From: Abelmoschus esculentus
Taxonomy: Eukaryota; Streptophyta; Magnoliopsida; Malvales; Malvaceae
Length of the DNA stretch: 64,000 nt
Direction: 5' to 3'
NCBI GenBank assembly: GCA_035048815.1
Contig: JAUCBN010000001.1
Location: 19,979,001 to 20,043,000, forward strand
Each line of letters opens with the position of its first letter. Within the stretch, counting starts at the first letter, position 1. The position numbers and the translations under genes were made by a program. Positions 34,801 through 48,257 of this stretch are shown one piece after another. Below the pieces are notes generated by a model. The model was not told the origin of the DNA. It made no database searches and saw only the letters and a list, made by a program, of their open reading frames with translations.

Positions 34801-37469
34801 AAATCAAATTTTATGATTTCAAATATTTAATTATTAGCTTTTGAACAAAATTATACAGATTAATCTCAAATTTTCAGAATTTTACTCGGTTAAAATTAGA
34901 ACGGAATCTCTATAAAGCAGATTTAGACATGCACGTTTTAATCCCAAAAAAACGAAAACCAAATGTTATTAAATCAAATTTTATGAGTTTAAATATTTAA
35001 TTATGGGCTTTTGAACAAAATTATACAGATTAATCTCAAATTTTCAGTTGTTTACTCGGTTAAAATTAGAACAGAATCTCTATAAAGCCCAATTAGACAT
35101 GCACGGTTTAATCGCATCAAAACGACAACTAAATGTTATTAAATTAAATTTAATGAGTTCAAATAGTTAATTATAGGCTTTTGAACAAAATTATACAGAT
35201 TAATCTCAATTTTTTAACTTTTTTCTCGGTTAAAATTAGAACGAAATCTCTATAAAGCCCATTTAGACATGCACGTTTTAATCCCAAGAAAACGACAACC
35301 AAATGTTATTAAATTAAATTTTATTAGTTTAAATATTTAATTATGGGCTTTTGAACAAAATTATACAGATTAATCTCAAATTTTCAGCTGTTTACTCGGT
35401 TAAAGTTCGAACGGAATATCTATAAAGACCATTTAGACATGCACGGTTTAATCGCATCAAAACGACAACCAATTGTTATTAAATTAAATTTTATGAGTTC
35501 AAATAGTTAATTATAGGCTTTTGAACAAAATTATACAGATTAATCTCAAATTTTTAGCTTTTTACTCGGTTAAAATTAGAACGGAATCTCTATAAAACCC
35601 ATTTAGACATGCACGTTTTAATCCCAATAAAACGATAATCAAATGTTATTAAATCAAATTTTATGAGTTTAAATATTTAATCATGGGCTTTTGAACAAAA
35701 TTATACAGATTAATCTCAAATTTTCAGTTGTTTACTCGGTTAAAATTCGAACGGAATCTCTATAAAGCCCAATTAGACATACATGGTTTAATCGCATCAA
35801 AACGACAACTAAATGTTATTAAATTAAATTTTATGAGTTCAAATAGTTAATTATAGGCTTTTGAACAAAATTATACAAATTAATCTCAAATTTTCATCTT
35901 TTTACTCGGTTAAAATTAGAACGAAATCTCTATAAAGACCATTTAGACATGGACGTTTTAATCCCAACAAAACGACAACCAAATATTATTAAATCAAATT
36001 TTATGAGTTTAAATATTTAATTATGGGCTTTTAAACAAAATTATACAGATTAATCTCAAATTTTCAGTTGTTTGCTCGGTTAAAATTCGAACGGAATCTC
36101 TATAAAGCCCATTTAGACATGCACGGTTTAATCGCATCAAAACGACAACCAAATCTTATTAAATTAAATTTTATGAGTTCAAATAGTTAATTATAGGCTA
36201 TTGAACAAAATTATACAGATTAATCTCAAATTTTCATCTTTTTACTCGGTTAAAATTAGAACGGAATCTCTATAAAGCCCATTTAGACATGGACATTTTA
36301 ATCCCAACAAAACGACAACCAAATCTTATTAAATTAGATTTTATGATTTCAAATAGTTAATTATAGGCTTTTGAACAAAATTATACAGATTAATCTTAAA
36401 TTTTCAGCTTTTTACTCGGGTAAAATTAGAACGGGATCTCTATAAAGCCCATTTAGACACGCACGTTTTAATCCCAACAAAACGACAATCAAATGTTATT
36501 AAATTAAATTTTATGAGTTTAAATATTTAATTATGGGCTTTTGAACAAAATTATACAGATTAATCTCAAATTTTCAGCTGTTTACTCGGTTAAAATTCGA
36601 ACGGAATCTCTATAAAGCCCAATTAGACATACATGGTTTAATCGCATCAAAACGACAACTAAATGTTATTAAATTAAATTTTATGAGTTCAAATAGTTAA
36701 TTATAGGCTTTTGAACAAAATTATACAGATTAATCTCAAATTTTCAGCTTTTTACTCGGTTAAAATTCGAACGGAATCTCTATAAAGCCCATTTAGACAT
36801 GCACGTTTTAATCCCATCAAAACGACAACCAAATTTTATTAAAATCAAATTTTATGATTTCAAATATTTAATTATTTGCTTTTGAACAAATTTATCGAGA
36901 TTAATCTCAAATTTTCAGAATTTTACTCGGTTAAAATTAGAACGGAATCTCTATAAAGCCCATCTAGACATGCACATTTTAATCCCAAAAAACGAAAACC
37001 AAATGTAATTAAATCAAATTTTATGAGTTTAAATATTTAATTATGGGCTTTTGAACAAAATTATACAGATTAATCTCAAATTTTCAGCTTTTTACTCGGT
37101 TAAAATTCCAACGGAATCTCTATAAAGCCCATTTAGACATGCACGTTTTAATCGCATCAAAACGACAACCAAATTTTATTAAAACCAAATTTTATGATTT
37201 CAAATTTTAATTATTAGCTTTGGAACAAAATTATCGAGATTAATCTCAAATTTTTAGAATTTTACTCGGTTAAAATTAGAACGGAATCTCTATAAAGCCC
37301 ATTTAGACATGCACGTTTTAATCCCAAAAAAACGACAACCAAATGTTATTAAATCAAATTTTATGAGTTTAAATATTTAATTATGGGCTTTTGAACAAAA
37401 TTATACAGATTAATCTCAAATTTTCAGCTGTTTACTCGGTTAAAATTCGAACGAAATCTCTATAAAGTC

Positions 37470-40400
37470 CATTTAGACATGCACGGTTTAACCGCATCAA
37501 AACGACAACCAATTGTTATGAAATTAAATTTTATGAGTTCAAATAGTTAGTTATAGGCTTTTGAACAAAATTATACAGATTAATCTCAAATTTTCAGCTT
37601 TTAACTCGGTTATAATTAGAACAGAATCTCTATAAAGCACATTTAGACATGCACGTTTTAATCCCAAAAAAACGACAACCAAATGTTATTAAATCAAATT
37701 TTATGAGTTAAATATTTAATTATGGGCTTTTGAACAATATTATACAGATTAATCTCAAATTTTCACTTGTTTACTCGGTTAAAATTCGAACAGAATCTCT
37801 ATAAAGCCCATTTAAACATGCACGGTTTAATCGCATCAAAACGACAACCAATTGTTATTAAATTAAATTTTATGAGTTCAAATAGTTAATTATAGGCTTT
37901 TGAACAAAATTATACAGATTAATCTCAAATTTTCAGCTTTTAACTCGGTTAAAATTAGAACGGAATCGATATAAAGCCCATTTAGACATGCAAGTTTTAA
38001 TCCCAAAAAACGATAACCAAATGTTATTAAATCCAATTTTATGAGTTTAAATATTTAACTATGGGATTTTGAACAAAATTATACACATTAATCTCAAATT
38101 TTCAGCTGTTTACTCGTTTAAAATTTGAACAAAATCTTTATAGAGACCATTTAGACATGTACGGTTTAATCGCATCAAAACGATAACCAAATGTTATTAA
38201 ATTAAATTTTATGAGTTCAAATAGTTAATTATAGGCTTTTGAACAAAATTATACAGATTAATCTCAAATTTTCAGCTTTTTACTCGGTTAAAATTCGAAC
38301 GGAATCTCTATAAAGCCCATTTAGACATGCACGTTTTAACCCCATCAAAACGACAACCAAATTTTATTAAAATCAAATTTTATGATTTCAAATATTTAAT
38401 TATTTGCTTTTGAACAAATTTATCGAGATTAATCTCAAATTTTCAGAATTTTACTCGGTTAAAATTAGAACGGAATCTCTATAAAGCCCATCTAGACATG
38501 CACATTTTAATCCCAAAAAACGACAACCAAATGTAATTAAATCAAATTTTATGAGTTTAAATATTTAATTATGGGCTTTTGAACAAAATTATACAGATTA
38601 ATCTCAAATTTTTCAGCTTTTTACTCGGTTAAAATTAGAACGAAATCTCTATAAAGCCCATTTAGACATGCACATTTTAATCCCAACAAAACGATAACCA
38701 AATGTTATTAAATCAAATTTTATGAGTTTAAATATTTAATTATGGGCTTTTGAACAAAATTATACAGATTAATCTCAAATTTTCAGCTGTTTACTCGGTT
38801 AAAATTCGAACGGAATCTCTATAAGGACCATTTACACATGCACGTTTTAATCCCATCAAAACGACAACCAAATTTTATTAAAATCAAATTTTATGATTTC
38901 AAATATTTAATTATTAGCTTTTGAACAAAATTATCGAGATTAATCTCAAATTTTCAGAATTTTACTCGGTTAAAATTAGAACGGAATCTCTATAAAGCCC
39001 ATTTAGACATGCACATTTTAATCCCACAAAACGACAATCAAATGTTATTAAATCAAATTTTATGAGTTTAAATATTTAATTATGGGCTTTTGAACAAAAT
39101 TATACAGATTAATCTCAAATTTTCACCTGTTTACTCGGTTAAAATTCGAACGGAATCTCTATCAAGTCCATTTAGACATGCACGGTTTAACCGCATCAAA
39201 ACGACAACCAATTGTTATGAAATTAAATTTTATGAGTTCAAATAGTTAGTTATAGGCTTTTGAACAAAATTATACAGATTAATCTCAAATTTTCAGCTTT
39301 TAACTCGGTTATAATTAGAACAGAATCTCTATAAAGCACATTTAGACATGCACGTTTTAATCCCAAAAAAACGACAACCAAATGTTATTAAATCAAATTT
39401 TATGAGTTAAATATTTAATTATGGGCTTTTGAACAATATTATACAGATTAATCTCAAATTTTCACTTGTTTACTCGGTTAAAATTCGAACAGAATCTCTA
39501 TAAAGCCCATTTAAACATGCACGGTTTAATCGCATCAAAACGACAACCAATTGTTATTAAATTAAATTTTATGAGTTCAAATAGTTAATTATAGGCTTTT
39601 GAACAAAATTATACAGATTAATCTCAAATTTTCAGCTTTTAACTCGGTTAAAATTAGAACGGAATCGATATAAAGCCCATTTAGACATGCAAGTTTTAAT
39701 CCCAAAAAACGATAACCAAATGTTATTAAATCCAATTTTATGAGTTTAAATATTTAACTATGGGATTTTGAACAAAATTATACACATTAATCTCAAATTT
39801 TCAGCTGTTTACTCGTTTAAAATTTGAACAAAATCTTTATAGAGACCATTTAGACATGTACGGTTTAATCGCATCAAAACGATAACCAAATGTTATTAAA
39901 TTAAATTTTATGAGTTCAAATAGTTAATTATAGGCTTTTGAACAAAATTATACAGATTAATCTCAAATTTTCAGCTTTTTACTCGGTTAAAATTCGAACG
40001 GAATCTCTATAAAGCCCATTTAGACATGCACGTTTTAACCCCATCAAAACGACAACCAAATTTTATTAAAATCAAATTTTATGATTTCAAATATTTAATT
40101 ATTTGCTTTTGAACAAATTTATCGAGATTAATCTCAAATTTTCAGAATTTTACTCGGTTAAAATTAGAACGGAATCTCTATAAAGCCCATCTAGACATGC
40201 ACATTTTAATCCCAAAAAACGACAACCAAATGTAATTAAATCAAATTTTATGAGTTTAAATATTTAATTATGGGCTTTTGAACAAAATTATACAGATTAA
40301 TCTCAAATTTTTCAGCTTTTTACTCGGTTAAAATTAGAACGAAATCTCTATAAAGCCCATTTAGACATGCACATTTTAATCCCAACAAAACGATAACCAA

Positions 40401-40870
40401 ATGTTATTAAATCAAATTTTATGAGTTTAAATATTTAATTATGGGCTTTTGAACAAAATTATACAGATTAATCTCAAATTTTCAGCTGTTTACTCGGTTA
40501 AAATTCGAACGGAATCTCTATAAGGACCATTTACACATGCACGTTTTAATCCCATCAAAACGACAACCAAATTTTATTAAAATCAAATTTTATGATTTCA
40601 AATATTTAATTATTAGCTTTTGAACAAAATTATCGAGATTAATCTCAAATTTTCAGAATTTTACTCGGTTAAAATTAGAACGGAATCTCTATAAAGCCCA
40701 TTTAGACATGCACATTTTAATCACACAAAACGACAATCAAATGTTATTAAATCAAATTTTATGAGTTTAAATATTTAATTATGGGCTTTTGAACAAAATT
40801 ATACAGATTAATCTCAAATTTTCACCTGTTTACTCGGTTAAAATTCGAACAGAATCTCTATAAAGCCCAT
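37470..40870 (+). repeat. Tandem duplication of a 10-monomer unit (~1.70 kb)
   Basis: Copies are about 37470-39170 and 39170-40870, offset 1699 bp. Shared rare variants: GGTTTAACCGCATC (37485 and 39184), TTGTTATGAAATTAAA, GAACAATATTATACAG, GAATCGATATAAAGCCC, TTTAACTATGGGATTTTG, TTTTAACCCCATC, AAATGTAATTAAATC and ATAAGGACCATTTACACATG. Differences between the copies are few by eye. Part of the unit (TTATTTGCTTTTGAAC, CCCATCTAGACATGCAC) also occurs at about 36780-37070, nine monomers upstream. Confidence 0.85.
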
Positions 40871-42810
40871 TTAAACATGCACGGTTTAATCGCATCAAAA
40901 CGACAACCAAATGTTATTAAATTAAATTTTATGAGTTCAAATAGTTAAATATAGGCTTTTGAACAAAATTATACAGATTAATCTCAAATTTTCAGCTTTT
41001 TACTCGCTTAAAATTAGAACGGGATCTCTATAAAGCCCATTTAGACATGCACGTTTTAATCCCAAAAAAACGACAACCAAATGTTATTAAATCAAGTTTT
41101 ATGAGTTTATATATTTAATTATGGGCTTTTGAACAAAATTATACAGATTAATCTCAAATTTTCAGCTGTTTACTCGGTTAAAATTCGAACGGAATCTTTA
41201 TAAAGTCCATTTAGACATGCACGGTTTAATCGCATCAAAACGACAACCAATTGTTACTAAATTAAATTTTATGAGTTCAAATAGTTAATTATAGGCTTTT
41301 GAACAAAATTATACAGATTAATCTAAAATTTTCACCTTTTAACTAGGTTAAAATTAGAATAGAATCTCTATAAAGCCCATTTAGACATGCACGTTTTAAT
41401 ACCAAAAAAACGAAAACCAAATGTTATTAAATCAAATTTTATGAGTTTAAATATTTAATTATTGGCTTTTGAACAAAATTATACAGATTAATCTCAAATT
41501 TTCAGCTATTTACTCGGTTTAAATTCGAACGGAATCTCTATCAAGACCATTTAGACATGCACGGTTTAATCACATCAAAACGACTTCCAATTGTTATTAA
41601 ATTAAATTTTATGAGTTCAAATAGTAATTATATGCTTTTGAACAAAATTATACAGATTAATCCCAAATTTTTTAGCTTTTTACTCGGTTAAAATTAGAAC
41701 GAAATCTCTATAAAGCCCATTTAGACATGAACGTTTTAATCCAAAAAAACGACAACCAAATGTTATTAAATAAAATTTTATGAGTTTAAATATTCAATTA
41801 TGGGCTTTTGAACAAAATTATACAGATTAATCTCAAATTTTCAGCTGTTTACTCGATTAAAATTCGAACAGAATCTGTACAAAGACCATTTAGACATGCA
41901 CGGTTTAAATATTTAATTATGGGCTTTTCAAACAAAATTATACAGATTAATCTCAAATTTTCAGCTGTTTACTCGGTTAAAATTCGAACGGAATTTCTAT
42001 AAACACCATTTACACATGCACGGTTTAATCGTATCAAAACGACTTCCAATTGTTATTAAATTAAATTTTATGAGTTCAAATAGTTAATTATAGGCTTTTG
42101 AACAAAATTATACAGATTAATCTCAAATTTTTCAACTTTTTACTCGGTTAAAATAAGAACGGAATCTCTATAAAGCCCATTTAGACATGAACGTTTTAAT
42201 CCCATAAAAACGACAACCAAATATTATTAAATCAAATTTTATGAGTTTAAATATTTAATTATGGGCTTTTGAACAAAATTAAACAGATTAATCTCAAATT
42301 TTCAGCTGTTTACTCGGTTAAAATTCGAACGGAATCTTTATAAAGTCCATTTAGACATGCACGGTTTAATCGCATCAAAACGACTACTAATTGTTATTAT
42401 ATTAAATTTTATGAGTTCAAATAGTTAATTATAGGCTTTTGAACAAAATTATACAGATTAATCTCAAATTTTCAGCTTTTAACTCGGTTAAAATTAGAAC
42501 GAAATCTCTATAAAGCCCATTTAGACATGCACGTTTTAATCCCATAAAAACGACAACCAATTTTTATTAAAATCAAATTTTATGATTTCAAATATTTAAT
42601 TATTAGCTTTTGAACAAAATTATCGATATTAATCTCAAAATTTCAGAATTTTACTCAGTTAAAATTAGAACGGAATCTCTATAAAGCCCATTTAGACATG
42701 CACGTTTTAATCCCAATAAAACTACAACCAAATGTTATTAAATCAAATTTTATGAGTTTAAATATTTAATTATGGGCTTTTGAACAAAATTATATAGATT
42801 AATCTCAAAT

Positions 42811-43250
42811 TTTCAGCTGTTTACTCGGTTAAAATTCGAACAGAATCTCTATAAAGTCTATTTAGAATGCACGGTTTAATCGCATCAAAACGAAAACCAA
42901 TTGTTATTAAATTAAATTTTATGAGTTCAAATAGTTAATTATAGGCTTTTGAACAAAATTATACAGATTAATCTCAAATTTTTTAGCTTTTTACTCGGTT
43001 AAAATTAGAACGGAATCTCTATAAAGCCCATTTAGACATGCACGTTTTAATCCCAAAAAAACGACAACCAAATGTTATTAAATCAAATTTTATGAGTTTA
43101 AATATTAATTATGGGCTTTTGAACAAAATTATATAGATTAATCTCAAATTTTCAGCTGTTTACTCGGTTAAAATTCGAACAGAATCTCTATAAAGTCTAT
43201 TTAGAATGCACGGTTTAATCGCATCAAAACGAAAACCAATTGTTATTAAA
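42811..43250 (+). repeat. Dimer duplication marked by a shared 2-bp deletion
   Basis: TTTAGAATGCACGG (AC missing from TTTAGACATGC) occurs at 42861 and 43200, 339 bp apart. Both are followed by AACGAAAACCAATTG and preceded by ATAAAGTCTA. Confidence 0.75.
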
Positions 43251-43890
43251 TTAAATTTTATGAGTTCAAATAGTTAATTATAGGCTTTTGAACAAAATTA
43301 TATAGATTAATCTCAAATTTTCAGCTTTTAACTCGGTTAAAATTAGAACGGAATCTCTATAAAGCCCATTTAGACATGCACGTTTTAATCCCAAAAAAAC
43401 GACAACCAAATGTTATTAAATCAAATTTTATGAGTTTAAATATTTAATTATGTGCTTTTGAACAAAATTATATAGATTAATCTCAAATTTTCAGCTGTTT
43501 ACTCTGTTAAAATTCGAACGGAATCTCTATAAAGACCATTTAGACATGTACAGTTTAATCGCATCAAAACGAGAACCAATTGTTATTAAATTAAATTTTA
43601 TGAGTTCAAATAGTTAATTATAGGCTTTTGAACAAAATTATACAGATTAATCTCAAATTTTCAGCTATTTACTCTCTTAAAATTAGAACGGAATCTCTAG
43701 AAAGCCCATTTATACATGTACGTTTTAATCCCAACAAAACGACAACCAAATGTTATTAAATCTAATTTTATGAGTTTAAATATTTAATTATGGGCTTTTA
43801 AATAAAATTATACAGATTAATCTCAAATTTTCAACTGTTTACTCGGTTAAAATTCGAACAAAATATCTATAAAGCCCATTTAGACATGCA

Positions 43891-44560
43891 CGGTTTAAAT
43901 TAAATTTTATGAGTTCAAATAGTTAATTATAGGCTTTTGAACAAAATTGTACAGATTAATCTCAAATTTTTAGCTTTTTACTCGGTTAAAATTCTAACGG
44001 AATATCTATAAAGCCCATTTAGACATGCACGGTTTAATCGCATCAAAACGACAACCACTTGTTATTAAATTAAATTTTACGAGTTCAAATAGTTAATTAT
44101 AGGCTTTTGAACAAAATTATACAGATTAATCTCAAATTTTCAGGTTTTTCCTCGGTTAAATTCGAATGGAATCTCTGCAAAGCCCATTTAGACATGCACG
44201 TTTTAATCGCATCAAAACGACAACCAAATTTTATTAAAATCAAATTTTATGATTTCAAATATTTAATTATTAGATTTGGAAAAAAATTATCGAGATTAAT
44301 CTCAAATTTTTAGAATTTTACTCGGTTAAAATTAGAACGGAATCTCTATAAAGCCCATTTAGACATGCACGTTTTAATCCCAAAAAAACGACAACCAAAT
44401 GTTATTAAATCAAATTTTATGAGTTTAAATATTTAATTAGGGGCTTTTGAACAAAATTATAAAGATTAATCTCAAATTTTCAGCTGTTTACTCGGTTAAA
44501 ATTCGAACGAAATCTCTATAAAGCCCATTTAGACATGCACGGTTTAAATTAAATTTTATG
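43891..44560 (+). repeat. Four-monomer duplication marked by a shared 31-bp deletion
   Basis: CACGGTTTAAATTAAATTTT, a B monomer lacking 31 bases between GGTTTAA and ATTAAATTTT, occurs at 43889 and 44538. The spacing of 649 equals 4 x 170 minus 31. The breakpoints share TTAAA-like microhomology. Confidence 0.75.
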
Positions 44561-44949
44561 AGTTCAAATAGTTAATTATAGGCTTTTGAACAAAATTATA
44601 CAGATTAATCTCAAATTTTTCAGCTTTTTACTCGGTTAAAATTAGAACGAAATCTCTACAAAGCCCATTTAGACATGCACGTTTTAATCCCAAAATAACG
44701 ACAACCAAATGTTATTAAATCAAATTTTATGAGTTTAAATATTTAATTATGGGCTTTTGAACAAAATTATACAGATTAATCTCAAATTTTCAGCTGTTTA
44801 CTCGGTTAAAATTAGAACGGAATATCTATAAAGACCATTTAGACATACACGTTTTAATCCCAAAAAAACGACAACCAAATGTTATTAAATCAAATTTTAT
44901 GAGTTTAAATATTTAATTATGGGCTTTTGAACAAAATTATACAGATTAA

Positions 44950-45980
44950 TCTCAAATTTTCAGCTATTTACTCGGTTAAAATTCGAAAGGAATCTCTATC
45001 TAGACCATTTAGACATGCACGGTTTAATCACATCAAAACGACATCCAATTGTTATTAGATTAAATTTTATGAGTTCAAATAGTTAATTATAGGCTTTTGA
45101 ACAAAATTATATAGAATAATCTCAAATTTTTCAGCTTTTTACTCGGTTAAAATTAGAATAGAATCTCTACAAAGCCCATTTAGACATGCACGTTTTAATC
45201 GCATCAAAACGACAACCAAATTTTATTAAAACCAAATTTTATGATTTCAAATTTTTAATTATTATCTTTGGAACAAAATTATCGAGATTAATCTCAAATT
45301 TTTAGAATTTTACTCGGTTAAAATTAGAACGAAATCTCTATAAAGCCCATTTAGACATGCACGTTTTAATCCCAAAATAACGACAACCAAATGTTATTAA
45401 ATCAAATTTTATGAGTTTAAATATTTAATTATGGGCTTTTGAACAAAATTATACAGATTAATCTCAAATTTTCAGCTGTTTACTCGGTTAAAATTAGAAC
45501 GGAATATCTATAAAGCCCATTTAGACATACACGTTTTAATCCCAAAAAAATGACAACCAAATGTTATTAAATCAAATTTTATGAGTTTAAATATTTAATT
45601 ATGGGCTTTTGAACAAAATTATACAGATTAATCTCAAATTTTCAGCTATTTACTCGGTTAAAATTCGAAAGGAATCTCTATCTAGACCATTTAGACATGC
45701 ACGGTTTAATCACATCAAAACGACATCCAATTGTTATTAGATTAAATTTTATGAGTTCAAATAGTTAATTATAGGCTTTTGAACAAAATTATATAGAATA
45801 ATCTCAAATTTTTCAGCTTTTTACTCGGTTAAAATTAGAATAGAATCTCTACAAAGCCCAGTTAGACATGCACGTTTTAATCGCATCAAAACGACAACCA
45901 AATTTTATTAAAACCAAATTTTATGATTTCAAATTTTTAATTATTATCTTTGGAACAAAATTATCGAGATTAATCTCAAA
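44950..45980 (+). repeat. Four-monomer duplication (~0.68 kb offset)
   Basis: TTCGAAAGGAATCTCTATCT, TTGTTATTAGATTAAA, ATATAGAATAATCTC, AATAGAATCTCTACAAAG and TTATTATCTTTGGAAC occur in the same order from about 44960 and about 45640. Confidence 0.75.
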
Positions 45981-46889
45981 TTTTTAGAATTTTACTCGGT
46001 TAAAATTAGAACGAAATCTCTATAAAGCCCATTTAGACATGCACGTTTTAATCCCAAAATAACGACAACCAAATGTTATTAAATCAAATTTTATGAGTTT
46101 AAATATTTAATTATGGGCTTTTGAACAAAATTATACAGATTAATCTCAAATTTTCAGCTGTTTACTCGGTTAAAATTCGAACGGAATCTCTATAAAGTCT
46201 ATTTAGACATGCACGGTTTAATCGCATCAAAACGACAACCAATTGTTATTAAATTAAATTTTATGAGTTCAAATAGTTAATTATAGGCTTTTGAAAAAAA
46301 TTATACAGATTAATCTCAAATTTTTAGCTTTTAACTCGGTTAAAATTAGAACGTAATCTCTACAAAGCCCATTTAGACATGCACGTTTTAATCCCAAAAA
46401 AACGACAACCAAATGTTATTAAATCAAATCTTATGAGTTTAAATATTTAATTATGGGCTTTTGAACAAAATTATACAGATTAATCTCAAATTTTCAGTTG
46501 TTTACTCGGTTAAAATTCGAACGGAATCTCTATAGAGTCTATTTAGACATGCACGGTTTAATCGCTTCAAAACGACAACCAATTGTTATTAAATTAAATT
46601 TTATGAGTTCAAATAGTTAATTATAGGCTTTTGAAAAAAATTATACAGATTAATCTCAAATTTTTAGCTTTTAACTCGGTTAAAATTAGAACGGAATCTC
46701 TATAAAGCCCATTTAGACATGCACGTTTTAATCCCAAAAAAACGATAACTAAATGTTATTAAAAAAATTTTTATGAGTTTAAATATTTAATTAGGGGCTT
46801 TTAAACAAAATTATACAGATTAATCTCAAATTTTCAGCTATTTACTCGGTTAAAATTCGAACGGAATCTCTATAAAGCCCATTTAGACA

Positions 46890-48257
46890 TGCACGTTTTA
46901 ATCCCAAAAAAACGACAACCAAATGTTATTAAATCAAATTTTATGAGTTCAAATAGTTAATTATAGGCTTTTGAACAAAATTATACAGATTAATCTCAAA
47001 TTTTTAGCTTTTTACTCGGTTAAAATTAGAACGAAATCTCTGTAAAGCCTATTTAGACATGCACGTTTTAATCGCATCAAAACGACAACCAAATTTTATT
47101 AAAACCAAATTTAATGAGTTCAAATAGTTAATTATAGGCTTTTGAACAAGATTATAGAAATTAATCTCAAATTTTCAGCTTTTAACTCGGTTAAAATTAG
47201 AACGAAATCTCTATAAAGCCCATTTAGACATGCACGTTTTAATCCCAAAAAAACGACAACCAAATGTTATTAAATCAAATTTTATGAGTTTAAATATTTA
47301 ACTATGGGCTTTTGAACAAAATTATACAGATTAATCTCAAATTTTCAGTTGTTTACTAGGTTAAAATTCGAACGAAATCTCTATACAGTCTATTTAGACA
47401 TACACGGTTTAATCGCATCAAAACGACAACCAATTGTTATTAAATTAAATTTTATGAGTTCAAATAGTTAATTATAGGCTTTTGAACAAAATTATACAGA
47501 TTAATCTCAAATTTTCAGCTTTTAACTCGGTTAAAATTAGAACGTAATCTCTACAAAGCCCATTTAGACATGCACGTTTTAATCCCAAAAAAACGACAAC
47601 CAAATGTTATTAAATCAAATTTTATGAGTTCAAATAGTTAATTATAGGCTTTTGAACAAAATTATACAGATTAATCTCAAATTTTTAGCTTTTTACTCGG
47701 TTAAAATTAGAACGAAATCTCTGTAAAGCCTATTTAGACATGCACGTTTTAATCGCATCAAAACGACAACCAAATTTTATTAAAACCAAATTTAATGAGT
47801 TCAAATAGTTAATTATAGGCTTTTGAACAAGATTATAGAAATTAATCTCAAATTTTCAGCTTTTAACTCGGTTAAAATTAGAACGAAATCTCTATAAAGC
47901 CCATTTAGACATGCACGTTTTAATCCCAAAAAAACGACAACCAAATGTTATTAAATCAAATTTTATGAGTTTAAATATTTAACTATGGGCTTTTGAACAA
48001 AATTATACAGATTAATCTCAAATTTTCAGTTGTTTACTAGGTTAAAATTCGAACGAAATCTCTATACAGTCTATTTAGACATACACGGTTTAATCGCATC
48101 AAAACGACAACCAATTGTTATTAAATTAAATTTTATGAGTTCAAATAGTTAATTATAGGCTTTTGAACAAAATTATACAGATTAATCTCAAATTTTCAGC
48201 TTTTAACTCGGTTAAAATTAGAACGTAATCTCTACAAAGCCCATTTAGACATGCACG
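46890..48257 (+). repeat. Four-monomer duplication carrying a hybrid A/B monomer
   Basis: Units begin at about 46890 and 47573, offset 682. Both open with a monomer that starts as A (TTTAATCCCAAAAAAACG, AAATCAAATTTTATG) and ends as B (AGTTCAAATAGTTAATTATA). They then share CTCTGTAAAGCCTATTT, AAATTTAATGAGTTC, GAACAAGATTATAGAAATT, TTTAACTATGGGC, CTCTATACAGTCTATTT and CGTAATCTCTACAAAG. Confidence 0.75.

Larger units (their letters stand above)
27150..35570 (+). repeat. Three dispersed copies of a ~0.9-1.1 kb multi-monomer segment
   Basis: Copies begin at about 27150, 32587 and 34645. Shared rare variants in the same order: AAATAGATAATTATAGG, AAGCATATTTAGACATGAACG, CAATTAGACATGCACGG, AAATTTAATGAGTTC, AACTTTTTTCTCGG and GGTTAAAGTTCGAACGG. 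The first two copies extend further, sharing TTTTTGTACAAAATTATACA (near 28195 and 33630). Copies two and three are also preceded by a monomer with a duplicated ATTAAATTAATTTTTTATTA string (near 32556 and 34611). Confidence 0.75.
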
